Source of the DNA: Lumbricus terrestris
Taxonomy: Eukaryota; Annelida; Clitellata; Crassiclitellata; Lumbricidae
Reading direction: 5' to 3'
NCBI GenBank assembly: GCA_949752735.1
Contig: OX457042.1
Location: 25,786,612-25,850,611, forward strand
Length of the DNA stretch: 64,000 bases
This document shows positions 1 to 11,538 of the stretch, piece after piece (positions within the stretch are counted from its first letter, which is position 1; each line of letters begins with the position of its first letter). The translations under genes were made by a program, and so were the position numbers. Below the pieces are notes generated by a model. That model searched no databases, was not told the origin of the DNA, and saw only the letters and a list, made by a program, of their open reading frames with translations.

Positions 1-1200
1 AAAATCAAATGGTCTTCAGTACAAGACCCAGCCAAAATGGAACGATCCTAAATGCTAGACTATGGACAAATGGAAAGACATTAAACACAGAAATTGGAAG
101 GGAGAGACACCCGCCATAGATGGCATTACAACAGTCGAATTATTTGCACAAGAAATTTCTATGAGAAATTCTTTTGTAATAACAGATAATCGGTCCAGCG
201 TTAAAACAAAAAAGGAATCGTGTATATAGACGGATCCAGGCGTGGCTTGTTTGTCTCCTCGGACTCTTAATCTTAACCTATAGATATAATATCTACATTT
301 TGTTTCATTCCATCTGTAACCCGTTTTGCGAGTCGAATCCTCACCGTACGACCGTAAAGTAGACCAACTCGACCACCATGTACACACGGCGAGTGCTGCA
401 TGTGGGGGGGGACTGGCGCACAGCCAACTGCGGTGCACGTAGGTTGGTGTGACGGCATGGCGGCTGCAGCAGCAGATGAACGAATTGCTTTTGGTCGATT
501 ATTTACCATCTGCTGGGCGGGAATTCCAGGCGGAGTCGAACAGATGAACGATCGGAAATCAACGGCGATGGATTGACTCCCGTTGATCCCTGGAACCCCT
601 TCGGACCCCCTCGAACCCCCTCGAACTCCCTCGGACCCCCTCGTACCCCTCGGACCCCCTCGGACCCTCGACTGCTGCTGCTGTTGCTGCATGCAGATCC
701 CTGATGGATGATGGCCCGCAAGTTGATCACACTCGTTGCAGGAGTGTCTGGTCGGATCGGACACAGGTGCAGGGTGGTGAGAATTTCCGAGGGATTGAGG
801 GCTTCAATCACAATTCGGTCTTAGGACCCATAATAATTATAGTATAAACTGTTCATTGTGCACCATCAATCAACAGAAATCAACGTACGATCGCCTCAGT
901 TATAAACATTTCTACAACTACAATTCTCATATACTGCGCATGTGTGCACGCGTGAAATCGGTAGGAGTGGATAGGAAGAGGTGGAGGGGGAGATCCCAGA
1001 GATGAAAAGAAGGAGATGGAAGAGAGCAGCTATTGATAGCAATTACTGGCTTGTAATTGCAATTTTTTCGTTCGGATCAATAAATAGTGGGAATGATCAT
1101 TACATTACATCAGGCACGAACCGCAGACGCATTAAAATCGGAAGAAGAGCTATATAGTCCCTCATGAGATCATCTTAAGCTATACGGTCGTAAGCATGAG
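1..1200. other. No gene supported; short C-rich tandem motif near 595-670
   Basis: I see no convincing exon here. The open frames overlap one another on both strands and have no recognisable domain. Positions about 595-670 hold an imperfect tandem of a C-rich 11-13 base motif (CCCCTCGGAC-like), which explains the Gly/Arg-rich frames read from it. Confidence 0.5.
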
Positions 1201-1317
1201 GTGTTCGCTATTTCAGTTTCTTAACCTCGGCGTATGAAAGCGAATCTTGAAAGATATCCACGATCATTTTTAGTCGTTCTTTCTGCTGCATAAAATGTGT
1301 GACGTTTAGTGATGTAG

Positions 1318-1402
1318 CTTTTCCGGAAAAGTATTTTGACGGAAAGTTTCCGGAAAGTTTCCGGAAAGTTTCTGGAAACTTTCCGGAAACTTTCCGAAGA
1401 AC
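1318..1402. repeat. Palindromic 11-bp tandem array (GGAAAGTTTCC)
   Basis: Successive units of GGAAAGTTTCC, itself an inverted repeat, are laid head to tail. The first part reads as one strand and the last part as its complement. Similar runs recur at about 1970-2000 and 2150-2230. The short open frames on both strands here are by-products of this array. Confidence 0.8.
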
Positions 1403-1867
1403 CGGAAAATACATGAAACTCAGAAAATATCAGAATTTCACTCTCAGAAATTTTTCTTATAGTTTAAACTCCTTTTATTTACAGTACTTCTGTCGATGCA
1501 AACAAAGTTGAACTTAAAAATAATTAATATGATCAATAAACACTATTCATTAGCATTTCAGACTAGAGTAGCCTATAGAAAACTAGTTGCTTGCATGTCT
1601 GCAGTCATCTCTGTTGCAGGAAATGTGTAAAAAAACTGATATAAACATGAAGTAATACAGCATCAATTTCTGTTTCTGTCTTATATTTTCATAACTCACA
1701 AATATGAAGGTGACTGAATGATAAAAAATATTTTCTCTAAATTTACAGCAAAGTTTAATTGCATTTATTCCTAAAAGTACCTGTATTTTTGGGCTGTGTG
1801 AACAATTTTCATTAACACTAGCAGTGCCATCTATTGAATAAACTATTACTTATAACCACCTAAGACT

Positions 1868-2236
1868 GCTTATAGTGATGGATGTATTTAGTAACATTAT
1901 ATTGAAAGAAAATTTCGGACTCCTTAGAATTGAGTATGTATTTAATAATATTTCATTGGCGGAAAAATACGTCGGAAAGTTTCCGGAAAAATATGAAACT
2001 TTCTGGACAATTTTTCCACCTCACAACACCAACTTCTGATAGTGATTGATGTATTTAGTAACATTATATTGAAAGAAAATTTCGGACTCATTAGAAGTGA
2101 GTAGGCTATGTATTTAATAATATTTTATTGGTGGAAAAATATGTCGGAAAGTTTCCGGAAAGATTCGTCGGAAAGTTTCCGAAACTTTCCGGAAAGATAT
2201 GAAACTTTCCGAGGAAAGTTTCCGCCTCACAACACT
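1868..2236 (+). repeat. Imperfect tandem duplication, ~165-200 bp units
   Basis: Two consecutive units share a long diverged stretch beginning near TAGTGATGGATGTATTTAG and TAGTGATTGATGTATTTAG. Each runs through GGAAAGTTTCC-type palindromes and ends with CCTCACAACACNA (about 1868-2031 and 2039-2236). The second unit is longer because it has extra palindromic motifs. Class unknown. Confidence 0.7.
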
Positions 2237-3075
2237 AGTGACGTTCCATAGGTTTCTGGGTTCATTGCATATTCTCTGCTCTGTATCTCCATCTCTTTTC
2301 AGTCTTCTTCTTCTTTGTCCCTCTTCTGTCTCTGTCGCTCTGTCCTTCCATATGCGTGTCCCTCTGTCTATCTGTGTCTGTTCCTCTATCTTTTTGTGTC
2401 TCGTCGTTCATCCTGCTTGAAAAAGTGTAATGTTCCTTAGTCTGAGTTTCATTGTCTCAAGTAGAATCCTTCTTGATTAGACTGAATCGGTCAAACGTGA
2501 CTATTTGCCGGATGAAAGAGAGCATTTCTTTAGAAATGAATAAAAAGTGAATATTCCACTTCTTAAGGAAGCAGTGGCACAGTTTAAATTATAAAAATAA
2601 ATAAATAAAATAAAAAATTAAATTTTAACAATAAATAAATAAATAAAAATTACCTCGAGACGCGATCGTGAAATACTGTCTTCAGGAGACATTGACGCTT
2701 TACAAACATTGAAAACCTATGATCTTGTTTTCATTGAAGTCTCTAACCGTATAGACCACATTAATTGTCGAATAAGCGCCAGTAGGAGCAACACTAATGA
2801 CAGACAGTCTCTAGACATTACTTCCTAGTTCGAAATTAATGTGTTTTGCTCGACATGTCAGCTACATTTCATGTTGAGTCTGTGCAGACCCGTGGTCCAC
2901 TGACGGAATTGGGATTGTTATCTGCGATGAGGAAGGGAGTCCGCGGATATGGAGGAAATTAGTGGAGGAGATTAATAAGCACATCGACTCCATGGATATT
3001 GATGCAATGGAAGGGATTTTTTAGGAGCCTGTGCTAAACGATTGAGCGTCTATTTTCCAGAGGCTATATAGCCTA

Positions 3076-3128
3076 TATATATAATATATATATATGCAAA
3101 TTATATATATAAATTATATATAATATAT
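3076..3128. repeat. AT microsatellite
   Basis: Alternating TATATA and AATTATAT runs, self-complementary. Confidence 0.8.
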
Positions 3129-3212
3129 TGTAATTGTGCGAAGATATCGTTTCATAACATGCAGGTAATGGTAATTGTTGTCGCAATGCATTTGTTTACA
3201 CGCCGCTATAAT

Positions 3213-3290
3213 AGCGCATAGGTTATCGCATTGGACCATCAATCAGTAGGTCGGGTGTTCGAATCCCTATCAGGACAAAATTTTATCAAG
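3213..3290 (+). repeat. tRNA-like fragment (possible SINE head)
   Basis: A GCGCATAGGTTATCGCATTGG stretch resembles a pol III A-box region, and GGTGTTCGAATCCC matches a B box about 30 bases later. No complete cloverleaf or acceptor stem is evident, so a degraded tRNA-derived SINE head is more likely than a functional tRNA. Confidence 0.35.
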
Positions 3291-3499
3291 ATTTCTAGTC
3301 CACCCGCGGGGTGCAACTCTGCTATAATTAGTGTATTGATGGAGTTCCTCCAAATCGATTGACCACCAAGGAAATAAAGTTCAAGTATACACAATTCCGA
3401 TTCTATGGAGTTCAAAATCGATAAAGTTAATTTCAACTCGACAGAGTTCCAAGTCTACAGAGTTCAGAGTCCTCAGAGTTTCAAGTCGATAGTGTTCCA

Positions 3500-3701
3500 A
3501 GTGCAATTGCAACCGGTGCAGGAGGAAAAATCGCTGCTGATTCATACAATACGGAAGAGGCAGATGAACTGGCGTGGCCACACGCCAAGGGGAGACTCGC
3601 TCTTGAGGATGGTACTCGAGGGAAGAATGGAAAGTATGAAACCACCAGGAAGACAAAGAAATATGATGATGGACTGGCTGATGAGAGTTGCGACTCGATA
3701 G
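3500..3701 (+). mobile_element. Non-LTR retrotransposon ORF2 C-terminal fragment
   Basis: The plus-strand frame contains LLIHTIRKRQMNWRGHTPRG, then LLRMVLEGRME and a GRQRNMMMDWL segment. These match the C-terminal region that follows the reverse transcriptase of RTE/Jockey-like elements (family pattern: TI..R...W.GH.LRGD.LL...IEG...GKR.RGR.R...LDW). A better preserved piece of the same type lies at 20925-21375 on the other strand. The copy is short and degraded. Confidence 0.6.
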
Positions 3702-3715
3702 AATTCCAAGTCGAT

Positions 3716-3795
3716 AGAATTTTAGAACTGCACAACCTCTTCTTTTCCTTTCCATCTCCCATCGTAAATTACTTCCAATCAGAGGACAATGGCCA
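3716..3795 (-). mobile_element. Fragment of the CAGGGCT-type hAT-like element
   Basis: This stretch matches, in reverse, the segment around TTTTAGAACTGCACAAC seen at 21835-21915, and in forward orientation the flanks of the nested insertion at 11650-11708. It lacks the ends, so no target duplication can be read. Confidence 0.55.
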
Positions 3796-3967
3796 CTCGG
3801 TAGATGTCGTTTTTTAAAACTAAGCAATAGGACGTGATGAGCGCCTTGCATGGCTGCCGCCATTTAAATTCGACTCGTGTGATAACTTGTGATCATCCGT
3901 TCATTACTGATTGCATTCATAGTACTGCATTGTATGAAGGGCGCTATATAAACATTAATATGTTTGA

Positions 3968-4013
3968 TTGATTGATTGGTTGATTGATTGACTGACTGAC
4001 TGACTGACTGACG

Positions 4014-4047
<34 letters not shown>

Positions 4048-4081
4048 CTGACTGACTGACTGACTGATTGATTGATTGATT
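3968..4081. repeat. Tetranucleotide microsatellite (TGAT)n/(TGAC)n
   Basis: Alternating blocks of TGAT and TGAC. They generate the INQS/VSQS low-complexity frame on the minus strand, which I do not regard as coding. Confidence 0.9.
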
Positions 4082-4171
4082 CCATCGGTTTGAAAATAAA
4101 CGAAGACTTTTCAACGTATTGCAAATACAACAAGCATACAATAAAACGATGATCTTGGTAACTGATTGTAG

Positions 4172-5014
4172 ATGGCAATGTCCTGGATGGATCGTATTGG
4201 CCTTAGAGCTTTCTCCGCAGCCACAGCAATGAATGCGTTCTTCATCTACTTCGCCTGTTCCGCCGCATCCACTGACTCTCTCTTCCGACCGGAAGTCAAC
4301 GAAACAACCGGCGTCACGTGGTCGACCCTCTTCCGTCGCCTGCGAAGCAGCGTCGCCTCCAACGAACCGTGTCGTCACGGATCGTTAAGCCGCGATTTTC
4401 CGCATCGCTGCATCTGCGAGTCGAACTTCTCGGGCGACTTCTGCCGGCGCCTGAACGTCTCCGTCATCGGTCAGGTCGTCCTCGGTGGAACGGTCATCCT
4501 CCACTGGGATCGACCTCCGAGGCTGCGCGGGTACTCGGTCGTGTTCCAGGAGGCCCGCAACGCCACGGGTCCCACCGCAGGGTCCCGTCTACATAAGTCG
4601 CCGATCGTCATGCGAGAGGACTCTCGCTCCCTGCTGCTGGATAGCCTCAAGGGCGGGGGTACCCCCTACTGGGTCTGCATCGAGGAGGACGCCACAGCCG
4701 ACGTGGCCGTCTCGACCCAGTCCACCACCCGCCTGACCAGCTGTCTCTACGTCGCCACCCTGCCCGACTACGACAGCCTGGCCGGGTGGGCGTTGGCCTT
4801 CTCCCTGTCCGGCCTCACCGTCCTTCTCATCTACCTGCAGAGGGACAAGATCGAGCTGCTTTACTTCAGTCGACCGATGACCGGATACTACGAACCGATC
4901 CAGCAGATCCGTCTCCAGGGAGGGGATCCGGAGGGAGGAGGAGGAGGCAGCGTCGCTAGCAACCACGTGGCACCGCCGAGGAACCCAGCGACGGGCATTG
5001 GCAGCCGGCCGTAG
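4172..5014 (+). CDS. Intronless type I membrane protein with partial EGF and FN3-like domains
   Basis: This 280-residue frame is GC-rich against AT-rich flanks. Residues 1-33 form a basic then hydrophobic N terminus, a likely signal peptide. Cysteines 67, 80, 82 and 91 have the C-x12-C-x-C-x8-C spacing of the second half of an EGF module. Residues 95-197 look like one fibronectin-III domain (hydrophobic strands around HW 111-112, YSVVF 121-125 and YWVCI 166-170), with Cys169 and Cys191 possibly paired. Residues 203-222 are a single membrane span, followed by a ~58-residue tail containing GYYEPI and a Gly run. N-x-S/T sites lie near residues 43, 95 and 130. I do not recognise a named family. 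The single exon could mean a retrocopy, but no poly(A) tail or flanking repeat was seen. The start is the first ATG; the second (MSW) is two codons on. Confidence 0.72.
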   Translation: MAMSWMDRIGLRAFSAATAMNAFFIYFACSAASTDSLFRPEVNETTGVTWSTLFRRLRSSVASNEPCRHGSLSRDFPHRCICESNFSGDFCRRLNVSVIGQVVLGGTVILHWDRPPRLRGYSVVFQEARNATGPTAGSRLHKSPIVMREDSRSLLLDSLKGGGTPYWVCIEEDATADVAVSTQSTTRLTSCLYVATLPDYDSLAGWALAFSLSGLTVLLIYLQRDKIELLYFSRPMTGYYEPIQQIRLQGGDPEGGGGGSVASNHVAPPRNPATGIGSRP

Positions 5015-5339
5015 ATGGATGGCGTAGTGGGTTCAGTGATCGACCAAGGCAGCGAATGGCGAAGATTCGATTCCAAGTGGTGCATGAATTTGGATTGTAG
5101 TACATATCGATCTAATTCATTGTCAGGAGGGGTTTCCATTTTCCAATAGGCGCAATATGAAATGAATAGATAGATACCTGTCTAAGTGGGATCCCAGTGA
5201 TGAGTGGATCCAGAAGTTTTGAGAGGAGGCGTTTTAGTGAGTAAGACTTTTCGTCAAGGTGCGACCGTGTTATGTTCGGTATACGTATGTTATGTTTTTC
5301 GATAGCGTACATTTCACGCATGTGTAGTTGTGTACACGG

Positions 5340-5674
5340 CAAGGGCGGATACAGAAATTTTCGAGTGGGTACAAAATTTTCGGCCTTAGGACACGGGAAA
5401 AATTTCGTCTTTGTACCCGAAAAATCTGATGACCTTTTTTTAGTCATTTGTCTCAAATTTCATGAAAAAGATACCATTTTATCCATGCACCAAAATAGTT
5501 GATGACCTTTTTTGAGTTGTACGGACCTCGTATAAAGACCTCGTGGGCGTGGGGAGGGGCCTACGGAACTACTCATGGGGGCCACGTCAACTTTCCGAGC
5601 CAGAATAGCTGGTCCAAAATAAAGAAATTTCTAAATGGGTGCATGGCCGGATTGACCCCCTGGATCTGCCTTTG
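5340..5674 (+). mobile_element. hAT-like MITE, type C (CAAGGGCGGATACAG ends)
   Basis: The left end is CAAGGGCGGATACAG and the right end CTGGATCTGCCTTTG, an imperfect terminal inverted repeat. Flanks GTACACGG (5332-5339) and GTACGCGG (5675-5682) are a 7/8 target-site duplication. The interior has the GACCTTTTTTTAGTC core common to the set and GATACCATTTTATCC, shared with the copies at 47214 and 62034. No coding capacity. Confidence 0.85.
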
Positions 5675-6317
5675 GTACGCGGTACGCGTACGTCATTTTG
5701 CCGTACATGTAGGTTGGCTTATGTTAGCATCAATTTATTCACTATTCATTCACATATGCGCATCATCACTCATCTGAACAGCGTAGAACTCGCTGTCACT
5801 GGAATAGCTGCTTCGATCAGCGCAATTACATCCATTCAGCTGCTGCCTCTTGAAAATCCACGTAATTTATTTGTCCAAAAGACGATCATTTACATGTATC
5901 AGTACAACGATTTTATCAAAAATAAATGTTCTTCACTCTGCAACAGGGCAATTATAATGTTGCATTGCTACATTTTTAAGGTACATGTCGGCCTGCATGC
6001 ACGTTATTATTTCATCGATGTCGAACGTACGTTATTCCGGCAGGAACTGTATACGCCGTGTACGGTCGCACTTTCGATTTTGGAAGCCAGAATTTTATTT
6101 CTATGATCTTTCTATAAACCCTTGTTACTTTTTTTTAGGCCCCGATCACACAATCTTGAAATACCACGTTGTGATTCGTTGATTGCAAAGGGATTTATCA
6201 CCAGAATGTTATATAGTTAGCTTGTTTGTCGATGATAGTTTAGTAATTATATTATATTTAACTTTTGATTATAATTTGCACATTTTTATTACCTATTATT
6301 ACTTCTATGTATTATAA

Positions 6318-6390
6318 TGATGTTCTGTGTCCCATTGTGCGTTTGCACGTGGAGTAATAAAGAAAATACTTACTTACTTACTTACTTTCG
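6318..6390 (+). mobile_element. Retroelement 3' tail with (ACTT)n end
   Basis: TATTATAATGATGTTCTGTG, TCCCATTGTGCGTTTGCA and then an (ACTT)n run recur at 51043-51110 with only the flanks changed. This is the pattern of a LINE or SINE 3' tail. Family not identified. Confidence 0.5.
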
Positions 6391-6912
6391 GTCATTTATA
6401 AAATAAATGTGCAAACGGTGGATTTGCAAGTAGTAGAACTGCACGGGTTACGTAACAATACGGGCTCGAACCTGCTATGCGGACAACATGTAGTCAACAC
6501 TTAGTCTCTGACACCAACCAGTGCGAAAGGCCTATAATATCACCAGCGTATAAGCATGGCAGTCAGTACCAAGTCCTGTGATGCGGTGGCCCTCTGTTTC
6601 TTAGACCTCTGGGTTTTGTTCAACGACCATTATGGATAGGTCTTCTTCTTCTTTAGGTTCTCTGTTAAGTGGCAGGTCCAAACGTCCAATGTCTTCATCT
6701 TTCACGCTGTTGTGCCGTGTCCTTAAGTTCTCTGTAACCCTTCTCCATCATCCCGCCCAGCAGTTTTTGTCTAGGTCTTCCTCTGCACCTTTCCCCCTCC
6801 AATCTTCTCAAATTGTTCCATTGATACGTTTTACTTGAGAGTTGTAGAGAGGCGGTTTCCCGTTGCCCTCCTCTCGGTGTTTTTCCCTGGAGACACCATC
6901 TCCTAGCGTCGA

Positions 6913-7142
6913 CAGTGTCGGCGCCAAAATTTCAGTTTGGGGGGGGGGGCTGAAGCCTCGACCGAAATCTCATGAAAATTGTCCATTTTCGCCCCCAAAT
7001 TTTTTAAGGACGACCTTTTTTTAGTCGTCAGCCCAAAATCGGGGATAATTGACTGTAAAAAATTTCTGACGACCCTTTTTTAGGGGAGGCTGAGCCTCTT
7101 GTAGGGGGGGCTTAGCCCCCCACCCTCCTAGCGCCGCCACTG
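6913..7142 (+). mobile_element. hAT-like MITE, type B (CAGTGKCGGCGC ends)
   Basis: The ends CAGTGTCGGCGCCA and TAGCGCCGCCACTG are inverted repeats. Exact 8-bp flanks AGCGTCGA lie at 6905-6912 and 7143-7150. The interior has the GACCTTTTTTTAGTC core and G-rich/C-rich subterminal stretches. 230 bp, non-coding. Confidence 0.92.
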
Positions 7143-7799
7143 AGCGTCGATATCTTCTATCGTCCGTCCTTCGGCTTCTTCGCCCATGGGGCATCGCATT
7201 TACCGGCGATTATTCGGTCGTCCACCACGCACTCGGCTCCCAACAGGGGAACCACGTGTGTGTGTGGGGTGGTGGGCAATTGGGTAGCAGAGGCTATTTG
7301 AGGCGCATGCTACCCCCATATCCACCTCCATGGATAGGTCTATATGTAAGTTTTATTTTACCGTTAAACATTCACCCATCACTTCGCAACTTCTTTTGAA
7401 ACATCTAATGCTCAAGTTTAGGCTAAGCCAAACCTCCACTCAAAAGCACTAGCTGTTGTTGTAATCTGACCGGTCGGTTTTGACTACCGCTAACTGTGTG
7501 TTATATATATAGCCTATTATAGCCTACAGTGCATGTAGATAATTATTGAAGCCCACAACAGATCGATAAGTTTTAGTCGTGTTTTACGCCTTTTTAGCGT
7601 CATTGACCTCACAGGCCGATCTAATACTATAGTATACGACTGTACGTAGTCTGGGTTCCGCTAGTGGGTCACCTGTAACAACGATACAGGTTTGTACAGA
7701 CTTATAATAGGTCTAGTAATAAAACCCAGGTGCTTGTACATGCCTCCATTAAATGTATCGGAAGTATTCCTGAATGAATTGGAAACACTGCGACGTCAT

Positions 7800-8073
7800 C
7801 AAGGCCGTAGCCAGGATTTGATTGGGGGGGGGTGTTTCTTCAGTTTTCAGTCCGAAAAAACTGATGACCTTTTTAGTCATCCGGCCGAAATCGAAATCTT
7901 CAGAAAAATGTCACCAATTTCCCGTGCATTTCTCATTTTGGGGAGGGGTGTTTTCATGGTTTTATTTCATGGTTTTTACATTATGTGCTAGTAAATGCAT
8001 TCTTTTATTTTTTTACATTTTCCATTTCGGGGGGTGTTCAAACACCCAAAACACCCCCCTAGCTACGGCCTTG
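7800..8073 (+). mobile_element. hAT-like MITE, type A (CAAGGCCGTAGC ends)
   Basis: Terminal inverted repeats are CAAGGCCGTAGCCAGGATTT at the left and CTAGCTACGGCCTTG at the right. GACGTCAT occurs at 7792-7799 and 8075-8082, with one extra T between the right end and its copy. The core GACCTTTTTAGTC is present. The same ends occur at 11709-12016. Confidence 0.9.
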
Positions 8074-8509
8074 TGACGTCATAACTGAATAGTGATTCCT
8101 GAAGCATCAAAAATAATCATGCGTTCGATGACAAATGTAACGTTGACAACCGCTCCATAACAGTACATGATACGTCATCATCAAAACGAGCGGTCTTTGT
8201 TGTCGTTCGTAGTTTACACTGCAAGCGCCGAGCGGCAGCATTGTCTTACAATAACTCAATCGAATTGCGGAACGGAGAAGTCTTACAGTAAATTCTGTAG
8301 CCCTGACTTTGGCGTCGGGAGCCAAGTCGACTCTCAAGCGAGTGATGTGTGCCGCGCGTTCGCAGCTCGCTTCAGAGTTCCGGGAAGCAGTTCGATTCAA
8401 ATGTCTTTTACAAACAATAAAATAAATGTGACAAACCGTCACGAGCAGGTCCGATTCGCCAACAGCTGCAGAGTGGGCTTGAGTAACAAATTCTCAAAGG
8501 TTTTCTTAC

Positions 8510-8649
8510 TAGCAAAAAACCTTCAGCTCCATCGTTGGGTTCGATGTAGCAGCGTTTTACGCAGAGGTTACTCGCCACGATGATCTTAAGGAAATCTAGG
8601 GGCAGCTGTTGGTTGAAGAGCGCGACCTCAATTAATTCGACGTGAAAAC
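8510..8649 (-). CDS. Candidate internal exon, function unknown
   Basis: On the minus strand a good acceptor (CGCTTTAG) is followed by 2 + 138 bases open in one frame and then a strong donor (GTAAGA). The translation starts FHVELIEVALFNQQLP and ends with IEPNDGAEGFLL, a non-repetitive, mixed-composition sequence unlike the surrounding simple repeats. I could not find the neighbouring exons or name a family. A thioredoxin-fold or GST-N-like segment is one possibility, but this is conjecture. The plus-strand frame over the same bases looks like a shadow. Confidence 0.35.
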
Positions 8650-8767
8650 CTAAAGCGACTCTTTGGCTGATCACCCCTCATCTCTTTCTTACTATACACT
8701 ACACCTGAAACTATACACAACTTGAAAAACTGTCGACAAAAAAAATGACTAATAAAATCCTCAATTC

Positions 8768-8777
8768 TCTTCTCTCT

Positions 8778-8811
<34 letters not shown>

Positions 8812-8855
8812 CTCCTCTTTCTCCTCTCTCTCTCCTCTCTCTCTCACTCTCTCTC
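8768..8855. repeat. (CT)n microsatellite
   Basis: Imperfect CT/CTT run that leads directly into the C-rich minisatellite. Confidence 0.9.
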
Positions 8856-8856
8856 A

Positions 8857-9418
8857 CCCACCCACCCACCAACCCACCCACCAACCCACCCACCAACCCA
8901 CCAACCCACCCACCCACCAACCCACCCATCAACCCACCCATCAACCCAACCATCCATCCATCCATCCACCCACCCACCCACCAACCCACCCACCAACCCA
9001 CCAACCCACCCACCCAAACACCAATCCAACAACCCACCCACCAACCCACCCACCAACCCACCAACCCACCCACCCACCAACCCCCCATCAACCCATCCAT
9101 CAAGCCAACCATCCATCCACCCACCAACCCACCAACCCACCCACCCACCAACCCACCCACCAACCCACCAATCAACCCAACCATCAACCCAACCATCCAT
9201 CCACCCATCCCCCCACTCAACCAACCCACCCACCAACCCACCCACCAACCCACTCACCCACCGACCCACCCACCAACCCACCCACCAACCCACCCACCAA
9301 CTCACCCACCAACCCACCAACCCACCCATCCAAACACCTATCCGACAACCCACCAACCCATCAACCCACCCATCCATCCACCCACCCACCCACCAACCCA
9401 CCCACCCACCAACCCACC
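8857..9418. repeat. CCCA/CCAA/CCAT minisatellite
   Basis: About 560 bases are built from CCCACC, CCAACC and CCATCC words in higher-order combinations. All six frames stay open for long distances (PTNPP on one strand, GGWVG on the other) because the array lacks stop trinucleotides. Not coding. Confidence 0.92.
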
Positions 9419-9450
9419 ATCGTCATCGTCGTCGTCGTCGTCATCGTCGC

Positions 9451-9481
<31 letters not shown>

Positions 9482-9485
9482 ATCG

Positions 9486-9517
<32 letters not shown>

Positions 9518-9663
9518 GTGATCGTCATCGTGATCGTCATCATCATCATCATCATCATCATCATAATCCTCGTGATCGTCATCGTCATCATCGACATCAT
9601 CATCATTATCATCATCGCCATCATCGACGTCCTCATCATTATTGACATCGTCGTCATCACCAC
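9418..9663. repeat. Trinucleotide array (TCG)n then (TCA)n
   Basis: Runs of GTC/TCG grade into TCA/ATC repeats. Poly-Ser and poly-Met frames are artefacts. Confidence 0.92.
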
Positions 9664-10217
9664 CAACTCCATCTTTTTATTTTTATGGATCTAAAATTAA
9701 TAAGCAAAGAAAGGTAATTTTACAACAAGGACCAATATTCAAAGAATAGATATTTTCTTTGAGTTTTCTGCTGTCTTTTAAAACTGACACGGATTCTCGA
9801 CAACGATAAGTTGATAACTATGATAATCAATTCGCTCAGATGTCTAATAATATCTTATAATAATTAATTGCTGTAGTTTCGAATTTGCATGCGCGTTCAA
9901 TTCCTTATTGATATACAGTCTCACAGACACTGACGGACATCGTGGAATGGGTAGGCTAAGTGTATTAAGACCGGTCCTGCTTCTCTTCTGAGATTTGCTG
10001 TAGTCCTATCTTGAATCCAAACTCCTTATATATATATAATTTATATATATATATATATATATATTATAGCCTACGATTATCAGGTACTTCAACCTTTACT
10101 TTACATCTGACTTGTCACGCAAGTTGCCGGGATTTCGATTCATTATTATTATTTACATTAAGCAACTAAATCACTTTCAAGTATATATAGGCATGTCATG
10201 GCAGCCAGGCAGGGTCG

Positions 10218-10865
10218 TTACCGAGCCGATAACTGTTCTGCGTAGGGGCTCATGCAGCTAAAAGATCCACATGCGATATTCACAGGCCACGAGGAGAATG
10301 TAAGAGTTAGCAATGAGTGTGCTGGTGTTGAGGATTTGTACGTCACACAAACCGATTTAAATTTGTTCCTTAACCCAACAGCATTTACCAATGCTGGTGA
10401 TGGAATAAGGGTGAGTAACTTCTTCGTTCTCAGTGGGACAAGCAGAACCACTATACATGATCTAAGACGTTTTGAATGCGTTACAACGCGATGAGCTCCA
10501 GCTGTGAGATTCCACACAAAAATCCAACATGCATAATCACGATAATTATAATTATATATTCGTTTAATTGACAGAATAACCGGTCGACATAACGCGACAG
10601 TTAACAAGCACAAAGGAGCAGCGAATAAAGCCCAGTAAACGTTTTTATACAGCATCTGTGTTATGAAGTTTTTATTGTTTTTATTGATTAATTCAAATGG
10701 ATGTGGCCTAGGGCGCAGATTGTATTTACCAGGACGACTATAAGAGAAAAATTTATGAAGAACATGATCATTGTAAAGAGACAATGGAACAGACTGTGGC
10801 CTGCGATATAATCTTATAGGCAGAACCGACTTGATGTGACGTATTACCATGATGGCATGATGCAA
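10218..10865 (-). pseudogene. Possible retroelement ORF remnant
   Basis: A 215-residue minus-strand frame contains YNLRPRPHPFELINKNNKNF followed by ITQMLYKNVYW. It resembles the C-terminal tail of some non-LTR reverse-transcriptase polyproteins (pattern: YNLR.R.H...L......NFI.RMLYK..Y). No reverse transcriptase block is visible, and the N-terminal half may be chance reading. No intron signals or neighbours support a host gene. Confidence 0.3.
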
Positions 10866-11538
10866 TAGAAACTCGTTTTGCAGATGTTTGTTATAATTAT
10901 GCAGTCAAGAGATGCATGAGCACACTGTCTAGTGTTATGCCATGAAGAAACAGAAACTAGCTTTGCAATTTTTTTATATGCAGTCCAGAGGTGCACTGTC
11001 TATAGGGTTATCCAAAGTGCATTGTAAATAGTTGATAGTGGCACAGCAGTGTCTGTGAGATCAACAGGCCTACTAGACATTAAGGGCAAAGAACGTATAC
11101 GTGTCCTGGCGTGACCCCCAAAAAAGTATAAATTAATATAAAAATTAAAAAACACTAAAAAATTTCGGCAGTCTGATTAATTGATGTTGAAAAGGGCTGT
11201 GACTGCGCCAGTCATAAAATTTCAGCATCTTGCTTCAGGGTCATGGAGTTACTCAGACGATCAAAGAAATCACATGCAAAGAGGATATTAAAAATTCAAA
11301 GAATTTTTGCTGGCCGTAAGGCAAGGCAAGAGTAAAATATGCAGATCAAATTACACGCCGCGACCCACACATGCATGGTAGCGCCACAGCTGCCTTGGCA
11401 GAAAAAAACTGTCATACATATTGCAGAAGTATAGTTTCACCATAGTAAATTAATTATCAATCTCGTCTATATGGTCAGTAAGACCCGACTTTCAGAGGTG
11501 CCAAAAATTCATTGCCCGTTAACTGTTATATTCGTAAT

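Noticed and set aside
3213..3290. Functional tRNA gene
   Set aside because: A B-box-like sequence exists, but no acceptor stem pairing or plausible anticodon loop could be drawn; kept only as a tRNA-like fragment.
8167..8583. 138-residue plus-strand frame
   Set aside because: No recognisable domain, and it overlaps the better-supported minus-strand exon candidate; likely chance.
8711..9672. Long Pro/Asn/Thr- and Gly/Trp/Val-rich open frames on both strands
   Set aside because: They are readings of a C-rich minisatellite and trinucleotide arrays without stop codons; no non-repetitive domain is present.
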